Below are positions 59,024 to 64,000 of a stretch of 64,000 bases of DNA, piece after piece. The stretch comes from Saxidomus purpurata (taxonomy: Eukaryota; Mollusca; Bivalvia; Venerida; Veneridae). The notes under the pieces were generated by a model. It searched no databases. It had not been told where the DNA came from and saw nothing but the letters and a program-made list of their open reading frames with translations. The position numbers and the translations under genes are program-made. The stretch spans positions 6,556,691-6,620,690 of the forward strand of contig JAFMSR010000015.1 in the NCBI GenBank assembly GCA_022818135.1, given 5' to 3'. Within the stretch, counting starts at the first letter, position 1. Every line of letters starts with the position of its first letter.

Positions 59024-59604
59024 TGTAATATTATTTCATTGTTTATCTAATGAACAACACTGCTACATTTTATACGTTTATTTGATACAGCTCTCGCAGG
59101 GCGACTAACACAATATATAGCATGATAAGCATGCAACATCAAGAATGTAATATGATACAACAAGTACGTAGGCGATGTATACTACATCCCATCTTTTCTT
59201 TAAAGAAGATGCAAACCACCATGTTAGAATATATGGTTATTAAACAAATAATGAAAAAAATAAAATGCCCGAAGAATGTTACTAGTTTACAGTTTTCAAT
59301 TTTTCCCATGATGTTTAGTCATTCATTCAACTGTTAGGAAACAATGTTAATTCATTTATCAGCAAGTTATATGAACATGATATTTACACTAATTCTTTGC
59401 CTAACCCAGAGTCTGGTTTCTGTCTGAAAACAAGTTAACTAATCTGCGCGCTTCATCAATGTGACATTTCCAATTAGTGTACAGCCCTTTATCTTAACTT
59501 TGTAATTTCACAATCACTTATTCTACATTAACCTTTATTATTTGCTTTGTAGGCACATATTTATGGAGATTATTATGCTCCATACACAAACACTTGAGAT
59601 TACA
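59024..59604 (-). repeat. 3' LTR of Ty3/Gypsy element
   Basis: The 581-bp repeat has TGTAAT at one end and ATTACA at the other, the usual TG...CA border. Just inside lies a purine tract on - (AAGGATGGGAAG, 59616-59605), the primer for plus-strand synthesis. The first 65 bp recur at 63617-63681. Confidence 0.85.
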
Positions 59605-59616
59605 CTTCCCATCCTT
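59605..59616 (-). other. Polypurine tract of LTR element
   Basis: AAGGATGGGAAG on the minus strand lies directly against the 3' LTR and two bases after the pol stop codon, as in Ty3/Gypsy elements. Confidence 0.75.
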
Positions 59617-59617
59617 A

Positions 59618-60259
59618 CTAACGGTACCGCGCAGGTTTCCTAATTTCCCTCCTTGGGCGGTCATTTGAACTCGTTTCTTGTTTCGATTGGTTTTCGGCTT
59701 TGTACGTTAGTGTTTTTGGTAGTGGCTTAAAATGTGAAACATCCCTTGTCACAATTTTTCCTTGATGTTTAACTGTTATCATTGATCCCTTCTTTTGTAG
59801 AATAATCCCGGGTTTATAACTAAATGGTGTCGAGAGTTTGTTTTGTCTGCGTTGTTTTATGAGAACTGAGTCCCCAACACGTAAATAGACTTGTCGCGAA
59901 TTTCGCTTTTTGTCTATATATGTTTTGTTCTTTTTCCGCAAATCTGCATCCCGTTTTCGGACATAGGTGTCTTTGCACTTGGGTTTCAATTCTGGTATTT
60001 TAGGTTGAAATTTCCTTCCGAAAATAAGCTGGGCTGGTGAAACACCGGTCGAACTGTGGGGTGTGGCTCGATAGTTTAGTAGGAATGTATTAAGTTCCTT
60101 TTTCAGGTTATGTCCCTGAATATGTGCTGCTTTGACAGTTTTTGATAATATTCTCATAAATTCCATTCGATTCTGGATGCAAAGGTGTGATCCTTCTATG
60201 TTTGAAACCCATTTCGACTGCAAAATTTGCAAACTCTTCACTTTGGAAAGGTGGACCAT
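59618..60259 (-). pseudogene. Integrase C-terminal part, out of frame with gag-pol
   Basis: This frame continues the integrase after the break near 60160. It holds LLNYRATPHSSTGVSPAQLI, a hallmark of Ty3/Gypsy integrases, and a basic GPY/F-like tail region (LRVGDSVLIKQ, KPGIILQKKGSMITVKH). It ends KPARYR and a stop beside the polypurine tract. The residues before about 60160 in this frame are not homologous and are a shadow of the other frame. No chromodomain is seen. Confidence 0.85.
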
Positions 60260-63200
60260 TGTCCGTTCTCAGAATTGATGGTACACCAAAAATCGAGAAG
60301 ATGTAGCTCAAACGTGAAATTACTGTCTTCGCTGAAATGGTATGTATCACTTCAACAAACGGGTATCTACTGTAGTCGTCAATTGTGACCATTAGATAAT
60401 CACGTGATGGTAACGGGCCGTAAAAGTCTACACTTAGTTCGTCCCAGATTCTCTTTGGTAACTCACACAATTTCATTGGCTCTGTGGGATTTTTCGGATC
60501 AATAGATAAACAGGGTATACAGTTCTTTACTGTCTGTTCAACTTTCTCATCGATGTATGGAAACCAAACTTTTTCCCTTAACAATTGCTTGCACTTTAAA
60601 ATTCCAGCGTGTGATTCGTGCGCGATATCAATTACTTTTTGGTGCAATGTTTCAGGTATGACAAGTCGTGTGCCTCGTAACAAAATAGTATGGGACTCGA
60701 TCTGAACCACTGTTAACTCATCTCGAACTCGGAAAAAACAGTCATAACTTTTATTTTTTCTACGTAATTCTTTATCCCATTTGTTTGATTTTGCAGATTG
60801 CATTACTTTGTGTAACAATTTGTCTTCACTTGTCACTGACACTATTTCTTCCAATGTCATTGCTTTTGGCACCGACATCTCGGTCACAAAGCTAACATAG
60901 CTTTCTGCGAGACTAGATTGTATACATTCATCTTCCGTGGTCTCTAGTGGATGGCGCGACATATAGTCTGCCGGATTTGTGCTTCCTTTTTTGTATTGCA
61001 CACGAAAATCGTATCCCACCAGACGTAGTCTCCATCTTTCTAGTCGGAGAGGTTGATTTTCTTTTGGATTGTTGAAAATTGCTTCCAAAGACTTGTGGTC
61101 CGTAATAAGCTTGAACGGTTTACCAAACAAGTATAGCTTAAAGTGTTCAATTCCTACCACGATACTCAATGCCTCCCGTTCTGTTTGGCTATATCGCTGT
61201 TCCACAGGTGTCAAAGCTCGGCTTGAATATGCAATTATCTTCTTGTCTTGGCTCAGTATGGCTGCAACTCCTACTCCCGATGCATCTACTGTAAGTTCTA
61301 ATTCTTTGTTTGGGTCGTAATATGCCATCACCTTGTCATTTGTCAGAACTTCTTTCAGCTTCTGAAATGCATCATCTTGTGATTCTGTCCATTCAAATTT
61401 TACATCTTTCTGTGTAAGTTTTCGCAATGGTTCTGTGATGGTCGAATAATCATGTATGAATCTCGATACATAATTTGTCATGCCAAGAAATGATCGCAGT
61501 TCCGATACATTTGTTGGTTCTGTTGCCATCTTGATTGCTTCAATTTTGGCTGGATCTGGTGATATTCCTTTATCGGAGAATATGTATCCGTAGAATTTTA
61601 TTCTGTTAACCTTGAACACACACTTTCTTTTATTTAATGTAAGATTTTTCTCTCTTAACCTCATAAACAATGCCTCAAGATATGTGTCATGACTCGCTTC
61701 ATCCTCTGCGTACACTATGATATCATCTGCTATGTTTATAACATTCAACAGTCCATCTAGCGCTTGTCGTATTTCATTCTGGAACATTTCTGGTGCTGCT
61801 GATACACCATAGTTCAACTTTTTATATCTCCACAATCCTACATGTGTAGAAAATGTTGTGATATACCTGGACTCTTCGGAAAGAGTTAACTGATGAAAAG
61901 CTTGATTTAAATCAAGTTTGCTGAAAAACTTTGCATTGTTGAGTTTAGCAATAACTTCTTCTATAGTTGGAGTGACATGTCTTTCTCGAATTATTGCCTT
62001 ATTTGCTTCTCTCATGTCTACACATAATCGAATTTCGCCGCTTTCTTTCGGAGCACAAACGATAGGTGAAACCCATGGCGTTGGACCTGATACCTTTTCG
62101 ATAATGTCCAGTTTTTCTAACCGTGTAATTTCATTTTCTACTTTTTTCCGCATGTGAAATGGAATCCGCCTGTGTGTTTCTGCAACAGGTATTACTGTAT
62201 TATCGATGTGTATTTTTATTTCCCGGTTTTTTAAATTTCCCATACCTTGAAATCTATCAATATATTTCTGACATAAGTCATTTCCATTGTCGACTGCATT
62301 AATTACAGGCACAATATTTAAATCCACTGATGTTTGATATGATAACAATGAGTCACCGTTCTTCACGACATGGAATTCTGCTGGAACAATTCTATTTTTA
62401 TTTTCAACTGTTCCTTGAAATTTTCCAACAAATGAAATGCTTTTGATTTGACCATAAGCGTATGCCTTGACATTCGTTTTCTGTAATTTTGGAGAATGTT
62501 TTAATCTTTGCCATTGGTTCTCATTAATAATGTTAAGAGTACTTCCTGTATCGACGGTAATTTCCATTTTTGTATCATTTATTTGAACATTAACGCGCGG
62601 CAATTTCTTAATCCTACTGCAGTATTCATTTTCTTTTATTCCAAATGTGTATTCATCACAACTGTCTCCATTTTCGGTCTCAAATGCTTCCACCTTGTGA
62701 GATTTTTGCTTGGGTGTCCTACACATTTTCGCGAAATGATTTCCTTTCCCGCATGAATGACATATTTGACCAAATGCCGGACACGGACCTTTTGAGTGAG
62801 GATACATTCCACCGCATCTCCTACATTTATTTGAAGTGCGACTCTCTCTAAATGGTCTCCTATTTTGATTTTCTTGTCTGGGCATTGAAGGTCGAAAGCG
62901 CGGACGTTGTCTCGGGGTTTTGTGTTTGATCCTTGCCAATTCTTCCTTGCCTCTGTCGTCTTGCATTTTGCGTGCTTGTTCCGACGCAATTTCTAAAGTT
63001 CTCGCCATTGTTAACATTTCTGGCAACGTTTTGTCCTGTTCTAAGCATTTTCGCCTTATTTTCTCTGAGAAACAGCCCTGAATTATTTGAGATTTTACTT
63101 CTGCCTCTTTATCATGAAACTCACAATATTCTGCTTTTTGTCGTAATCGCGTTGAAAATTGGTCAACTGTCTCTGTGGACGTTTGTTTCATGTTACGGAA

Positions 63201-63515
63201 TTCATACCTTTCGAATTCAGTGTTCTTTTGAGGTTTAAAGTAATCTTTCAAGCCCTGAACAGTTTCATCGTAGTTTGTTCCATCACCTGCCAAATTCAAT
63301 GTTTGATATATATCGTATACCTCATCTCCTGAATAGTGCAATAGTAAGGCTTTTCTCCGTCTCTTTGATTCCAGGTTCATCCCGACAAACAAGTTTTCTA
63401 ATTTACCAACGTATTTTTCCCAGCGTACACCTACTGATTGTGTATCTTCGTGAACATTAAACTTCGGGAAGGCCGTTAGTCCAGTCATTTTGACGAATAA
63501 ACAAGTGTCCAACAC
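60108..63515 (-). CDS. Ty3/Gypsy gag-pol polyprotein, truncated by a frameshift
   Basis: This is one 1135-codon frame with gag and pol fused. The likely start is the second Met (MTGLTAFPKF). Domains: gag capsid-like part (about 10-180), two zinc knuckles (about 231-265, second one CHSCGKGNHFAKMC), aspartic protease with VDTGS (Asp322), reverse transcriptase (about 450-620) with FSKLDLNQAF (Asp535) and IADDII (Asp597, Asp598). RNase H follows (Asp744, Asp806). Integrase has an HHCC finger (His966, His969, Cys999, Cys1002) and the first two catalytic Asp (1030, 1085). Near codon 1118 a small indel shifts the frame where the catalytic Glu is expected, and the frame then ends at an early stop. 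The proteins would copy and insert the element if whole; this copy cannot make a full integrase. The clade may be Mag-like. Confidence 0.92.
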   Translation of the reverse strand: MLDTCLFVKMTGLTAFPKFNVHEDTQSVGVRWEKYVGKLENLFVGMNLESKRRRKALLLHYSGDEVYDIYQTLNLAGDGTNYDETVQGLKDYFKPQKNTEFERYEFRNMKQTSTETVDQFSTRLRQKAEYCEFHDKEAEVKSQIIQGCFSEKIRRKCLEQDKTLPEMLTMARTLEIASEQARKMQDDRGKEELARIKHKTPRQRPRFRPSMPRQENQNRRPFRESRTSNKCRRCGGMYPHSKGPCPAFGQICHSCGKGNHFAKMCRTPKQKSHKVEAFETENGDSCDEYTFGIKENEYCSRIKKLPRVNVQINDTKMEITVDTGSTLNIINENQWQRLKHSPKLQKTNVKAYAYGQIKSISFVGKFQGTVENKNRIVPAEFHVVKNGDSLLSYQTSVDLNIVPVINAVDNGNDLCQKYIDRFQGMGNLKNREIKIHIDNTVIPVAETHRRIPFHMRKKVENEITRLEKLDIIEKVSGPTPWVSPIVCAPKESGEIRLCVDMREANKAIIRERHVTPTIEEVIAKLNNAKFFSKLDLNQAFHQLTLSEESRYITTFSTHVGLWRYKKLNYGVSAAPEMFQNEIRQALDGLLNVINIADDIIVYAEDEASHDTYLEALFMRLREKNLTLNKRKCVFKVNRIKFYGYIFSDKGISPDPAKIEAIKMATEPTNVSELRSFLGMTNYVSRFIHDYSTITEPLRKLTQKDVKFEWTESQDDAFQKLKEVLTNDKVMAYYDPNKELELTVDASGVGVAAILSQDKKIIAYSSRALTPVEQRYSQTEREALSIVVGIEHFKLYLFGKPFKLITDHKSLEAIFNNPKENQPLRLERWRLRLVGYDFRVQYKKGSTNPADYMSRHPLETTEDECIQSSLAESYVSFVTEMSVPKAMTLEEIVSVTSEDKLLHKVMQSAKSNKWDKELRRKNKSYDCFFRVRDELTVVQIESHTILLRGTRLVIPETLHQKVIDIAHESHAGILKCKQLLREKVWFPYIDEKVEQTVKNCIPCLSIDPKNPTEPMKLCELPKRIWDELSVDFYGPLPSRDYLMVTIDDYSRYPFVEVIHTISAKTVISRLSYIFSIFGVPSILRTDNGPPFQSEEFANFAVEMGFKHRRITPLHPESNGIYENIIKNCQSSTYSGT

Positions 63516-63598
63516 AGTCTATTCTGTACTGAATTAAACGTCCAATATCCCTTTTCCCCCTTTTTTTTAATGTTTCATTAATTAATCCTTTTTATTGA

Positions 63599-63615
63599 TC
63601 CCATCCTCGTCGCCA
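63599..63615 (-). other. Likely primer-binding site of LTR element
   Basis: On the minus strand TGGCGACGAGGATGGGA starts one base after the LTR end (ATTACA). TGG at this place is typical of a tRNA 3' end match. The tRNA was not identified. Confidence 0.6.
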
Positions 63616-63616
63616 T

Positions 63617-63689
63617 TGTAATATTATTTCATTGTTTATCTAATGAACAACACTGCTACATTTTATACGTTTATTTGATAACCCAGGGG

Positions 63690-63745
<56 letters not shown>

Positions 63746-64000
63746 GGAAGGAAACCCCTTTTTTTTTTGGGGGGGGGGGGCAGCCCACCTTTCCTGGCAA
63801 GAAAACCCCTCCTACACGGTTCGACTTAACATCAATAAAAAAAAAAAAAAAAAAAAAAATATAGCATGATAATATTTGGAAAGTTATTATTTCGTACTGG
63901 TAGCAGGAAGAGTTTGGTGTAAGTTTTACAAGTTTACAAGTTTATACAAGTTTATCATATTCAAACCAGAAGGTCATAAACCCATGCGGCAACATGTACA
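63617..64000 (-). repeat. 5' LTR of Ty3/Gypsy element, interrupted and unresolved
   Basis: Bases 63617-63681 match the start of the 3' LTR. Then come about 50 A, a block of G, T and C runs, and another run of A up to about 63859. The next 13 bases (TATAGCATGATAA) again match the 3' LTR (59117 onwards). After that the sequence no longer matches it. The rest of the window may be flank or misjoined sequence. Confidence 0.6.
63689..63860. other. Homopolymer-filled stretch, probable assembly or consensus fault
   Basis: Long A, G and T runs sit where the other LTR has ordinary sequence of about 30 bp. The scraps between them (GGCAAGAAAACCCC, GGTTCGACTTAAC) loosely echo the expected sequence (GGGCGACTAAC). 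The reading frame across it is meaningless. Confidence 0.7.

Noticed and set aside
63675..63869. Lysine-rich frame at the right edge
   Set aside because: It is translated from long A runs in a probable assembly fault.

Overview
The window looks like AT-rich, intron-rich animal nuclear DNA, most likely from a bivalve or related mollusc. This rests on long introns with GT/AG ends, three genes of clear metazoan type, and dispersed repeats with AGCTCACC starts, GTCCGTCC runs and AAGGTCAAGGTCA blocks that I associate with mollusc genomes. The species call is inference; the gene calls rest on spliced reading frames whose intron phases agree at every junction I checked.

Three host genes were reconstructed. 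(1) On +, 2066-20559: the last 17 coding exons (697 codons) of a FARP1/FARP2-type Rho-family guanine nucleotide exchange factor, covering the linker, DH, PH1 and PH2 parts; the FERM exons must lie left of the window. (2) On -, 36501-30759: a complete four-exon TMEM254 gene (122 aa), whose last intron is almost wholly a 25-bp minisatellite of about 150 copies. (3) On +, 39558-51734: a complete twelve-exon ATG4 (A/B type) autophagy cysteine protease (410 aa) with Cys79, Asp299 and His301 as the likely triad. FARP and TMEM254 are convergent. TMEM254 and ATG4 are head to head, about 3 kb apart.

Right of ATG4 there are no intact host genes. That part holds a broken integrase-core (rva_4-like) pseudogene, a palindrome-ended 840-bp repeat carrying perfect CRE sites, a 724-bp retroposon with an AAAC tail and an 11-bp target duplication, and a near-complete Ty3/Gypsy LTR retrotransposon on - (59024 to beyond 63681). 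Its integrase is broken at the expected catalytic glutamate. Its upstream LTR runs into a homopolymer-filled stretch that looks like an assembly fault.

The most unusual signals are three. An array of 24-bp units just upstream of a FARP exon repeats the splice acceptor itself and stays open in frame for eight units. A decayed second copy of the ATG4 catalytic-cysteine exon lies in the intron before the real one. Several unrelated dispersed repeat families share the same layout of roughly 140-160-bp internal tandem units.
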